Assembly: GCA_002392275.1 (NCBI GenBank)
Contig: DGGQ01000106.1
Span: 1 to 12,556, forward strand
DNA from: Treponema sp. UBA3870
GTDB lineage: Bacteria > Spirochaetota > Spirochaetia > Treponematales > Treponemataceae
DNA length: 12,556 bases
Reading direction: 5' to 3'
This document shows positions 5,724 through 12,262 of the stretch, in pieces (the first letter of the stretch is position 1; each line of letters begins with the position of its first letter). A program made the translations under genes and the position numbers. The notes beneath the pieces were generated by a model. It was not told the origin of the DNA. It saw nothing but the letters and a program-made list of their open reading frames with translations, and made no database searches.

Positions 5724-7535
5724 TTATGCAATCCTCCAATTTGCAGCAGCGGTAGAAGCGTTCCAGAGTTTTTGATATTCCTCACAAGTTTTTATAAGCT
5801 CGTCATGCGGGCCTTCCGCAATCACATTTCCTTTTTTAAGCACGCAGATTTTGTCCGCATTTTTTATGGAAGAAAGTCTGTGCGCAATTACGATTACCGT
5901 TTTGTCTTTTACAATCTCACTGATTGCAGCATTCATTTTTTCTTCGTTTTCTGGATCCATAAAGGCTGTGGCTTCATCGAGCACAATGATTGGAGCGTTT
6001 TTCAAAATTGCACGTGCAAGTGAAATGCGCTGACGTTCACCTCCGGAAAGTTGTTTTCCGCTGTCACCCGCATTTGTGTCTATGCCTTTCGGGAAGCGTG
6101 CCAAAAATTCATCACACTGGGCGCGGTGGGCTGCATCCAAAACTTCTTCGCGCGTAGCATCCGGCCGTCCAATCAAAATGTTTTCATAGAGCGTTGTGTT
6201 AAAAAGAAACTGTTCCTGCGCGACATACGAAATCTGATTGTTCAGGGCTTCGATTGACATGTCAGTTATATTCTGTCCGCCGATTGAAATTGAGCCGGAG
6301 TCTAGATCATAAAAATGGACAAGCAGTTTTGCGAGCGTTGATTTTCCGCTTCCAGACTCACCGATGAGAGCCGTTGTCGTGCCTTGTTTTAGATTCAAGT
6401 TGATTCCGTGTAGAACTTGTGTGTCCGGGGTTTTAGGGGTATCACCCCTAGGAGAGAGGGTAGCGGAAGACTGCAAAGCAGGCTGGAGCGTGGGGGAGAC
6501 TTCCCCCTTCCTGTAACTAAACTTCACATCTTTAAATTCGACATCATAATTTTTGCCTTCAAAATTTTTGGTTCCAGATTTTATTGATTCGCCGTTCATC
6601 AGTTTTTCAAGCTCGGAAATTTTGTAATTCAGCTGGGGAATTTTTCCGCCGAAACTTAGCGCACGTAAAATTGCAGGTCCAACGGCAAACGACATGCACA
6701 AAACGAGAATCAGCTGGCTTAAATCGATTGTGCCGCTCAAAACAAGAAGACCACCAAACGGCAAGGTAAAAAGCGCAAGACACGGAAGAGTGCTATTGTA
6801 AACAGCCATCCACGGCCAGCACACCTTGTACCATGCGAGAGTAAAATCACGGTAACCGCGGACCGCATCTCCAAAACGACGGAAGCTGTCCCCGTCTTTA
6901 TTGAAAACTTTTATCGCTTCCATTCCGTTCACATATTCAATGATTGTGTTGTTCATTTTTTTTGCCGACTCGTAATAAGAACCCATCAACTTTGTGCCGG
7001 CCTTCATCATCATGGTCATTCCAAAAGCACCAAGCGGAATTGTCGCAAGCGTCAAAAGAGTGAGCCGCCAGTCCACAAAAAACATTGCAAGAATTACAAC
7101 GAGCGGAACGGTAAGATTTGCAATGCCTTCCGGAATAGCGTGTGCAAGCAAAACTTCAATCTGGTCGATGTCATCCGTAAAAACACGTTTAATCTGTCCG
7201 GTACCGATTTCCTTTATGTTTCCGAGCGGCTGATTTTCTAATTTTGATTTTAATGAAACGCGGATATTTTTCAGAGTGTTGTAGGCGCTGATGTGTGAGA
7301 ATGCAAGTCCACGGCTGTACAAAATTGCATAGAGCGCAAGACATACAAAAATTGCTGCGACACGGACAATCACAAAATGAAAACTCGGAAGCTCGTGGTT
7401 GACTAGCGGAACAATCAGTTGATACAAAAAGAAATACGGAACAACGTTCGCAATGATTCCGAGTGTTGTCAAAATCGATGCAATGACCGTGTATTTTTTA
7501 TACTTCCCGATATATGGGGATACGGATGAAATCAT
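5724..7535 (-). CDS. ABC half-transporter (permease-ATPase fusion), A type
   Basis: 603 residues. A membrane domain of about 320 residues is followed by an ATPase domain with A-loop FSYRK, Walker A GESGSGKST (about 391-399), Q-loop VAQEQFLF, signature LSGGERQR (about 495-502), Walker B PIIVLDEAT (about 512-520) and H-loop IAHRLSS. ATG at 7535 is preceded by AAGAGG five bases away. The gene has a strong promoter of its own with two operator-like palindromes and begins a two-gene operon with 3976-5721. Residues about 343-371, between FSYRKG and TQVLHGIN, are coded by copy B of the 85-bp palindromic repeat. The motifs for nucleotide binding are intact, so the protein is probably functional despite the insert. 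The domain order resembles YbtP/YbtQ and multidrug half-transporters, and the substrate is unknown. Confidence 0.93.
   Translation of the reverse strand: MISSVSPYIGKYKKYTVIASILTTLGIIANVVPYFFLYQLIVPLVNHELPSFHFVIVRVAAIFVCLALYAILYSRGLAFSHISAYNTLKNIRVSLKSKLENQPLGNIKEIGTGQIKRVFTDDIDQIEVLLAHAIPEGIANLTVPLVVILAMFFVDWRLTLLTLATIPLGAFGMTMMMKAGTKLMGSYYESAKKMNNTIIEYVNGMEAIKVFNKDGDSFRRFGDAVRGYRDFTLAWYKVCWPWMAVYNSTLPCLALFTLPFGGLLVLSGTIDLSQLILVLCMSFAVGPAILRALSFGGKIPQLNYKISELEKLMNGESIKSGTKNFEGKNYDVEFKDVKFSYRKGEVSPTLQPALQSSATLSPRGDTPKTPDTQVLHGINLNLKQGTTTALIGESGSGKSTLAKLLVHFYDLDSGSISIGGQNITDMSIEALNNQISYVAQEQFLFNTTLYENILIGRPDATREEVLDAAHRAQCDEFLARFPKGIDTNAGDSGKQLSGGERQRISLARAILKNAPIIVLDEATAFMDPENEEKMNAAISEIVKDKTVIVIAHRLSSIKNADKICVLKKGNVIAEGPHDELIKTCEEYQKLWNASTAAANWRIA
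6424..6508 (-). repeat. In-frame palindromic repeat, family 1, copy B
   Basis: Second copy of the 85-bp unit at 246-330, same orientation relative to its gene and same reading frame. Ten bases differ. In the first hairpin (6434-6450) the C-G closing pair of copy A is T-A here (TAGGGGT-ATC-ACCCCTA), a compensatory change that keeps the stem. The final hairpin GGGGGA-GACT-TCCCCC is unchanged. The peptide keeps EVSP, LQPA, QSSAT, PRG and PKTPD. Here the insert falls after the A-loop strand, not before it as in copy A, so the two copies were gained independently and not through gene duplication (inference). Confidence 0.85.
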
Positions 7536-7546
7536 AAATACCTCTT

Positions 7547-7562
7547 GTTAGCTATAACTAAC
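7547..7562. promoter_or_regulatory. Probable TetR operator, site 1 of the 7535 gene
   Basis: A perfect GTTAG-N6-CTAAC inverted repeat directly before the AAGAGG ribosome binding site, at about +6 to +21 of the predicted transcript. It is the counterpart of 3195-3210 and shares 13 of 16 bases with it. Confidence 0.65.
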
Positions 7563-7569
7563 TATTTGC

Positions 7570-7585
7570 GTTGGATTATACTAAC
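7570..7585. promoter_or_regulatory. Probable TetR operator, site 2, centred on the -10 box
   Basis: GTTGG-N6-CTAAC, one arm base away from perfect symmetry. Its six-base centre is exactly the TATAAT -10 hexamer on the minus strand, so a bound repressor would cover the promoter. It begins 23 bases from site 1. Confidence 0.6.
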
Positions 7586-7603
7586 TCGTAATTATGATGT
7601 CTA
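7575..7603 (-). promoter_or_regulatory. Promoter of the 7535 transporter operon
   Basis: On the minus strand, -35 TAGACA (7598-7603; five of six) lies 17 bases from -10 TATAAT (7575-7580; six of six). Transcription should start near 7568. It lies in the 97-base gap after znuB, which shows no clear terminator, so some read-through from the zinc operon is possible. Confidence 0.75.
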
Positions 7604-7632
7604 CCCTTTAATGAAATTTTTTAAAGATGAAC

Positions 7633-8478
7633 TCATCTCCTTACAAATTTTCCAATCACGAAGCAGATAATAAACACCACGATATCTATCGCAACAATTG
7701 TTGCACCTACAGGTGTTCCCGTAATTATGGAAATCAATATCCCTAAAACAGCACATACGGTGGAAATTACGGTGGATGAAATCGTCACTAGTTTGAAACT
7801 TTTGAAAATCCGCATCGCGCTCATAGCAGGGAATATTATGAGTGCAGAAATCAAAAGGGAGCCGACAAGATTCATCGCAAGGACAATCACAACGGCAATG
7901 ACCACGGCGATTAGGAAATTATACAAATTAGTCTTCACTCCGGTCGCATTTGCAAATGTTTCATCAAATGTCAAAGCAAAAAATTTGTTGTAGCTCAAAA
8001 CAAAAAAAACAACGACCGCAATACTCAAAACAATGCACAAAATAACTTGCGTTTTTCTTAGCGTAAGGATTGACGTTGAGCCAAAAAGTGTCGTGCAGAC
8101 ATCCCCCGAAAGATTTGATGACGGCTTAAAAATGTTCATCAAAAGATACCCCAACGCAAGGCTTCCCACTGAAATCATTGCAATTGCTGCATCGCCTTTT
8201 ATCTTGCGTTTTGCTCCACCGCACAAAAGAAGGATTGCGCATGCGATGGTCATTGGGAGAACAATCAGCATGTTATTCGTAAGTCCGAACACGGCGGCAA
8301 AAGCCATTGCACCGAATGCAACATGGGAAAGTCCGTCGCCAATATATGAAAAGCGTCTCAAAACAAGCGTAACACCGAGCAATGAAGAGCAAAGCGCAAT
8401 TAGAGTTCCAGTTATGAGAGCGTATCTTACAAATGGATATGAAAAATATAATGCAAAGGTTTCAAATAAATCACTCAT
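7633..8478 (-). CDS. znuB: Zinc ABC transporter permease ZnuB
   Basis: 281 residues, almost entirely hydrophobic with about eight membrane segments, the size and character of the ABC-3 permease family. Near the N-terminus, VLRRFSYIGDGLSHVAFGAMA is the conserved region of this family that contacts its ATPase. ATG at 8478 overlaps the znuC TGA by four bases (ATGA), with a poor purine-rich GGGGGAAA before it, so translation probably depends on coupling. Together with ZnuC and ZnuA it should import Zn2+ across the inner membrane. Families for manganese are close relatives. The zinc call rests on the neighbours (CobW GTPase, His-rich binding protein, Fur-family gene). Confidence 0.93.
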   Translation of the reverse strand: MSDLFETFALYFSYPFVRYALITGTLIALCSSLLGVTLVLRRFSYIGDGLSHVAFGAMAFAAVFGLTNNMLIVLPMTIACAILLLCGGAKRKIKGDAAIAMISVGSLALGYLLMNIFKPSSNLSGDVCTTLFGSTSILTLRKTQVILCIVLSIAVVVFFVLSYNKFFALTFDETFANATGVKTNLYNFLIAVVIAVVIVLAMNLVGSLLISALIIFPAMSAMRIFKSFKLVTISSTVISTVCAVLGILISIITGTPVGATIVAIDIVVFIICFVIGKFVRR

Positions 8479-9161
8479 TTTGTTTCCCCCAAAAAATGTT
8501 TTCCTTGTTCTGTTTTTGAGAATTCTTCTTTTGTTCCGAAAAATTGTCCGCTGCCAATGGAAAGAATATGGGTCGCGTTTTTGATTGCCTGCATGTCATG
8601 CGTTATCATAATTATTGTGAGTCCTTCTTTATTTATGTCTTTCGAAAACTCATATAACTCTTCCGTTATTTTTGGGTCCAGCCCCGCAACAGGTTCATCA
8701 AGCACAAGAAGTTTTTGCGCAGAACACATGGCACGAGCCAACAAGACTCTCTGCTTTTGTCCACCGGAAAGTTCCCGAAAACTTTTTTTAGAAAAACCAT
8801 CAATGCCAAAACGTTTCATGTTTTTTAGGGCAATCTGTTTTTCGTTTTTTCTGTAAAAAGGAAATAGCTTTTTTCCCAAAAATCCTGACAGCACAATCTC
8901 TTCTACGGTTGCGGGGAAATCTTTTTGAACCATTGTCTGCTGCGGAAGATAGCCCAGATCTGTTTTTTTGTAATACCGTTCAATTTTTCCAGAAAGCGGT
9001 TTTTGCAGTTCAAGAATTGTTTTTATCAAGGTTGATTTTCCCGCTCCATTTTCTCCAATGACGCAAAGATAATCTCCATGATTCACGGAAAAACTTATAT
9101 CGCTGGCGACACCTTTTCCCTCATAGCCGATACAAAGATTTTCGCAATTTAATAGAATCAT
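8475..9161 (-). CDS. znuC: Zinc ABC transporter ATP-binding protein ZnuC
   Basis: 228 residues, a single ATPase domain: Walker A GENGAGKST (36-44), Q-loop YLPQQ (71-75), signature LSGGQKQR (131-138), Walker B LLVLDEP (151-157) and the H-loop histidine at 188. It would power import through ZnuB. ATG at 9161 overlaps the TGA of the gene before it by four bases and has GGAGG seven bases before it. A longer reading from 9209 runs into the preceding gene and lacks this signal, so it is rejected. The ERYYKKTDLGYLPQQ segment and overall length fit ZnuC/MntB-type ATPases. Confidence 0.93.
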   Translation of the reverse strand: MILLNCENLCIGYEGKGVASDISFSVNHGDYLCVIGENGAGKSTLIKTILELQKPLSGKIERYYKKTDLGYLPQQTMVQKDFPATVEEIVLSGFLGKKLFPFYRKNEKQIALKNMKRFGIDGFSKKSFRELSGGQKQRVLLARAMCSAQKLLVLDEPVAGLDPKITEELYEFSKDINKEGLTIIMITHDMQAIKNATHILSIGSGQFFGTKEEFSKTEQGKHFLGETK

Positions 9162-9586
9162 TTCCAAGCCTCCAAAACGGCATCCTTTAATCCGATATTT
9201 ACAAACCATCCGTCGTTCTCGTAAAAGAAAGTTCCTACAACGGTTATTTCCGAAAAAATTGGCGGATAGTCCTTTGGATATTTATAATTACCTTTTAGGC
9301 GGAATTCAAGTCCCTGCATACAACAGGCAGCCGCATCCTGAACAATGCAAGCAAACACAGGTCTTGGCCGATCCTCCGTGACAGCATAGAACATGCCTTT
9401 CATGCGCACTGTCTTTCCAGCGTATTTTTCTGGCTCAAACATCATGTTATAAACTTCCGAATAAACCATGATTCCACTAAGCCGCGAAAGGTCAACATCT
9501 ACTTTTTGAAATCCGGCGCAAAAACCACTTTGCGTAAAGACAAGTAGAATCATAAGTACCAAGCCTACTTTTTTTGTTATTTTCAT
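9158..9586 (-). CDS. Small secreted protein of the zinc uptake operon, Cys-Cys motif
   Basis: 142 residues. A signal peptide (about 1-24, cleavage near FCA-GF) precedes a mature part with a YAGKTVRMKG strand pattern, then ACIVQDAAACCMQGLEF (79-95, Cys-Cys at 88-89) and YPKDYPP. The alternation of short strands and the phrase about altering a quantity by a small barrel suggest an OB-type fold; I recall similar proteins beside znu genes in clostridia, but I cannot name a family with certainty. ATG at 9586 has AAGGAGG four bases before it; an upstream in-frame start at 9607 would lie in a stem-loop. It lies between znuA and znuC and is coupled to znuC. A periplasmic or surface role in zinc capture or delivery is inference. 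Confidence 0.8.
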   Translation of the reverse strand: MKITKKVGLVLMILLVFTQSGFCAGFQKVDVDLSRLSGIMVYSEVYNMMFEPEKYAGKTVRMKGMFYAVTEDRPRPVFACIVQDAAACCMQGLEFRLKGNYKYPKDYPPIFSEITVVGTFFYENDGWFVNIGLKDAVLEAWK

Positions 9587-9602
9587 GCCGCCTCCTTGCA
9601 AT

Positions 9603-9637
9603 GACAAAAGACACCTTTTTAAAAGATGCCTTTTGCC
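9603..9637 (-). ncRNA. Intercistronic stem-loop after znuA
   Basis: Two 17-base arms (9603-9619 and 9621-9637) flank one base. In the minus-strand RNA all arm positions can pair, three of them as G-U. On the plus strand the same three would be A-C mismatches, so the structure belongs to the znu transcript. The innermost bases must stay open to form a loop. The 3' arm ends in a UUUU stretch but no longer U-run follows, so it looks more like a processing, stability or partial attenuation element than a full terminator. It ends six to seven bases before the ribosome binding site of the next gene. Confidence 0.6.
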
Positions 9638-9664
9638 GTTTATAAATAATTCTTGTGAAATATC

Positions 9665-10666
9665 TTACTTCAACGCTTCTTTCAGCACTTCAAGATTTTT
9701 CTGCATAGTTCCGAGATATGTCACACCTTTTTTGATGTCATTCTGGGTTACAGACTGCATTGAATCAAGAGTCAGGATTTTTGCATTTTTGTTTTTGCTT
9801 GACTCAATAATCGTGCGGGCAATCTTTCCATTTCCGCTTTCAATCTGGCAGACATTCTTGAGTCCAAACTCGTCAACCTTTTTTGCAAGGAACACGATTG
9901 TCTCAAAACTCGCCTCAGTTTCGGCAGAACAACCAACAAACGCCGCATAATATTTCAGACCATAGTCATCCACGAGATAGCGGAACGGGAATCGGTCACC
10001 AAAAAGCAGCGTCTTTGTTTTTCCATTCCTTACAGCAGCCGCAAAATCTGAATCCAGTTTGTCGAGCTTTGCAGAATATGAAGCATAGTTCGCTTTGTAT
10101 GTCGCGGCATTTTTTGAATCTTTTGCACAAAGTGCATTGCAGATTTCGGCACACAGAATTTTTGCATTGCAAACGGAAAGCCACACATGCTCGTCATACT
10201 CAAGTTCCTCTTCATCGCTTGAATGGTGGTGATGATGTTCATGCTCATGCTCATCTTCATCCTCATCGTGATGATGCTCATGCTCGTCCTCTTCCTGCAT
10301 TCCTTCAACAACTTCCTCTTCCTTTACTCTGTCGCCTAGAACTTCCATCAGGTTGATTACCTTCATGTTTTTGTTCCTTGCATTTTTGAGCGCATCCTCA
10401 ACCCATCCGTCGCTTTCGCCACCAACGTAGATGAAAATATCTGCCGTGCTAATTTTCGCAATGTCCTGGATTGACGGCTGATACGAATGCAAATCAACAC
10501 CATTTCCAATCAGCAGGGTGATTTCCGCATCCTTGGCCTTGTCGCCAACAATCTGTTTTACCCAATCGTACTCCGGGAAAATTGTCGTCACTATTTTTGT
10601 TTTTGCAAAAGTTGCGCTGGCAGCCAAAATCATTGCACAGCCTATTAAAAATTTCTTAATGCTCAT
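9665..10666 (-). CDS. znuA: Zinc-binding protein ZnuA (cluster A-I solute-binding protein)
   Basis: 333 residues, exported; it captures Zn2+ for ZnuBC. A signal peptide ends near ATFA-KT (about 21). Metal site: His60 (LHSY) and His160 (DEHVWLS) are in place. Where many ZnuA proteins have a third histidine, this one has Asp224 in FGDRFPFRYL, a variant I associate with Firmicute-like relatives. Asp301 (LTLDSMQ) is the likely fourth ligand. Residues 124-159 form a long loop of His, Asp and Glu, typical of zinc rather than manganese proteins. ATG at 10666 has AAGGAG before it and follows cobW by 15 bases. An LIGC at residues 7-10 could be read as a lipobox, but the hydrophobic stretch before it is too short. 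A stem-loop follows the gene. Confidence 0.95.
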   Translation of the reverse strand: MSIKKFLIGCAMILAASATFAKTKIVTTIFPEYDWVKQIVGDKAKDAEITLLIGNGVDLHSYQPSIQDIAKISTADIFIYVGGESDGWVEDALKNARNKNMKVINLMEVLGDRVKEEEVVEGMQEEDEHEHHHDEDEDEHEHEHHHHHSSDEEELEYDEHVWLSVCNAKILCAEICNALCAKDSKNAATYKANYASYSAKLDKLDSDFAAAVRNGKTKTLLFGDRFPFRYLVDDYGLKYYAAFVGCSAETEASFETIVFLAKKVDEFGLKNVCQIESGNGKIARTIIESSKNKNAKILTLDSMQSVTQNDIKKGVTYLGTMQKNLEVLKEALK

Positions 10667-10681
10667 TTCATTCTCCTTGTT

Positions 10682-11839
10682 TTAAGCAATTGCCCTTTCG
10701 TCAAGGCATTTTTCGAGTTCGGCCTGGATTGCTTCTTTGTCATAGCCCTTCCCGATTATTACAATCTGATTCTCTCTATCTCCGAATTCCTCGTCCCAGT
10801 TTTCCTTCACATCATGATTCTGTTCAAGGTATGCATTTTTTTGTTCATCAACCAGAGCGTCAATCCAGTATGAAACTTCCATCACAGAAGAATTTCTTCC
10901 TGCCTGCTCAAACAACTGGACATCCGCATCCGCATCGGAAAACCAGATGTAACCCTTCGAGCGTATGAGTTCACGCGGGTAACGGTTGTTCACAAAATCC
11001 ATAAAACGCTCACGGTTGAACGGCCTCTTTTCCTCAAACACAAATGATGATATTCCGTATTCACCAGTGCATCCCTGGGTGGCTCGGTTCGGTTCGTTCA
11101 AACTGTTGATTGCTTTCTGGATTGCAGAGGACGAATCAATCTGCTCAAAATTGAACGGTTCCTTCGTCATGATTTTTTCAATGTCGATTTCACCATTCAC
11201 GCTGCGGATAATCGGGGCGCGGTTTTGGAATTCGCGAACAATTTTTTCCACTTCTGCAAGCTGCTCTTCATTCAGAAGGTCGCATTTATTCAACACGATG
11301 AAATTGCAGAATTCAATCTGGTCAACGATGAGCGTGGAAACTTCCTCGTCGGTAAGATTGTTCTGGCCCATCTTTTCATTTTCTTCCTGCTTCTTTTTTA
11401 AATCAGAAAGGAACTCGCGGTAGATTCTGTCCGCATCAACAACGGTAACAACCGATGTCAAATAAACATTTGTGTCTGGACTGTCTTCCTCGTATGCAAG
11501 AAAACTTGCGCTAACAGCTCCCAGATCGCTTATGCCAGATGCCTCAACAAACACAATCTCAACCGAGTCCAGTCTAGAGATTTTTTCAATCTGCTGGATG
11601 AACTCGTCGCGCAGTGTACAGCAGATGCATCCGTTCTGAAGCTCAAACATGGGACACTCGGTTACATTCGTTCCATTTTTTTTCAGAATCTCCGCGTCCA
11701 CATTGATGCTTCCCATGTCGTTGACAATAAGAGCAACCCTCCGTTTTTCCTGACGGAGCAGATTATTCAAAAGTGTCGTCTTTCCCGAGCCAAGATAGCC
11801 CGTGATAAGAATGACCGGTTTTTTCTCAGTCTTTTTCAT
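10682..11839 (-). CDS. CobW/COG0523-family metal GTPase
   Basis: 386 residues from ATG at 11839, which has AGGA nine bases before it; a reading from 11920 adds residues that do not fit the family. Walker A GYLGSGKT is at 14-21, the metal-binding CxCC (CICC) at 71-74, and the guanine-specificity NKCD is present in VLNKCDLL. The CobW C-terminal domain occupies about the last 130 residues (from YGISSFVFEEKRPF on). Members of this family act as GTP-dependent metal chaperones or insertases, and those beside znu genes and Zur are usually part of the zinc-starvation response (ZagA/YciC or ZNG1 type). It is the first gene after the candidate zinc operator and probably the first gene of the znu transcript. 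Confidence 0.92.
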   Translation of the reverse strand: MKKTEKKPVILITGYLGSGKTTLLNNLLRQEKRRVALIVNDMGSINVDAEILKKNGTNVTECPMFELQNGCICCTLRDEFIQQIEKISRLDSVEIVFVEASGISDLGAVSASFLAYEEDSPDTNVYLTSVVTVVDADRIYREFLSDLKKKQEENEKMGQNNLTDEEVSTLIVDQIEFCNFIVLNKCDLLNEEQLAEVEKIVREFQNRAPIIRSVNGEIDIEKIMTKEPFNFEQIDSSSAIQKAINSLNEPNRATQGCTGEYGISSFVFEEKRPFNRERFMDFVNNRYPRELIRSKGYIWFSDADADVQLFEQAGRNSSVMEVSYWIDALVDEQKNAYLEQNHDVKENWDEEFGDRENQIVIIGKGYDKEAIQAELEKCLDERAIA

Positions 11840-11935
11840 TTTATTTTTTCCTGTAATTTTTTTGTAAAGAGAACCTCTAAAAAGTTCAGTTTTCAGAGAT
11901 GTTCTAAAATATGTTTTCAAACAATCGCACTGGTC

Positions 11936-11952
11936 TGAAAATCGGATTTACA
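11936..11952. promoter_or_regulatory. Candidate Zur/Fur operator before the cobW-znu operon
   Basis: TGAAAATC-G-GATTTACA is a 17-bp inverted repeat with 7 of 8 arm pairs, the size and A/T-rich style of Fur-family boxes. It lies about 100 bases before cobW in the 120-base gap. A second smaller palindrome, TGTTT-TC-AAACA (11912-11923), lies nearby. No convincing promoter was recognised here. Assignment is from position and symmetry alone. Confidence 0.35.
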
Positions 11953-11959
11953 GGAATTG

Positions 11960-12262
11960 CTAAATTGTGAGCTTTGTTTTTTGGGTTATAGGCGTGATTG
12001 AGAGTATATATATAGAAGAAATTAGTACAGAAATCAGAGCAAAGGCAAGCGAAACGGATTTTATGGATTCAGATGAAAAATCAAAAAAGCGGAACGAAGA
12101 GCGGACAATCTGCAAGACCATACAGATGGGACAGTTTTCATCTTCACAATGATTGCTATCATGTCCAGCATGGAAAGTCTCAAAAAACAATGTTGAAAGA
12201 AGAACTAAAACAAGGAAACCGGCGATTAGAGAATGGTGCTTTGAAAATTTGATTCCGCTCAT
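11960..12262 (-). CDS. Small membrane protein with His/Cys (CPIC) loop
   Basis: 100 residues with two membrane segments (about 11-30 and 68-90). Between them is a loop with His31, His34, His38, Cys39, Cys44 and Cys47 (HAGHDSNHCEDENCPIC), a good set of zinc ligands. ATG at 12262 shares a base with the TGA of the Fur-family gene (TGATG) and has GGAGG six to seven bases before it, so it is translated with the regulator. Short proteins with a similar H...C..DCP.C pattern occur beside zinc genes in clostridia as far as I recall; no function is known to me. Metal sensing, binding or partnership with the regulator are possibilities, all inference. A start at 12307 would overlap the regulator gene without a better signal and is rejected. 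Confidence 0.8.
   Translation of the reverse strand: MSGIKFSKHHSLIAGFLVLVLLSTLFFETFHAGHDSNHCEDENCPICMVLQIVRSSFRFFDFSSESIKSVSLAFALISVLISSIYILSITPITQKTKLTI

Noticed and set aside
5719..5739. TTG start at 5739 for the 3976 gene
   Set aside because: It overlaps the GGAGGA ribosome binding site that serves ATG at 5721.
7604..7632. Terminator after znuB
   Set aside because: CTTTAA and TTAAAG can pair with a 9-base loop, but the stem has almost no G-C pairs and no U-run follows.
10195..10300. Simple repeat of cat/gat units
   Set aside because: It is the codon repeat of the His/Asp/Glu loop of ZnuA, normal for this family.
10637..10642. Lipobox (LIGC) at residues 7-10 of ZnuA
   Set aside because: The hydrophobic stretch before the Cys is only about three residues; an ordinary signal-peptidase site (ATFA-K) fits better.
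11870..11880. Small hairpin AGAG-AAC-CTCT before cobW
   Set aside because: A 4-bp stem is expected often by chance and nothing supports a role.
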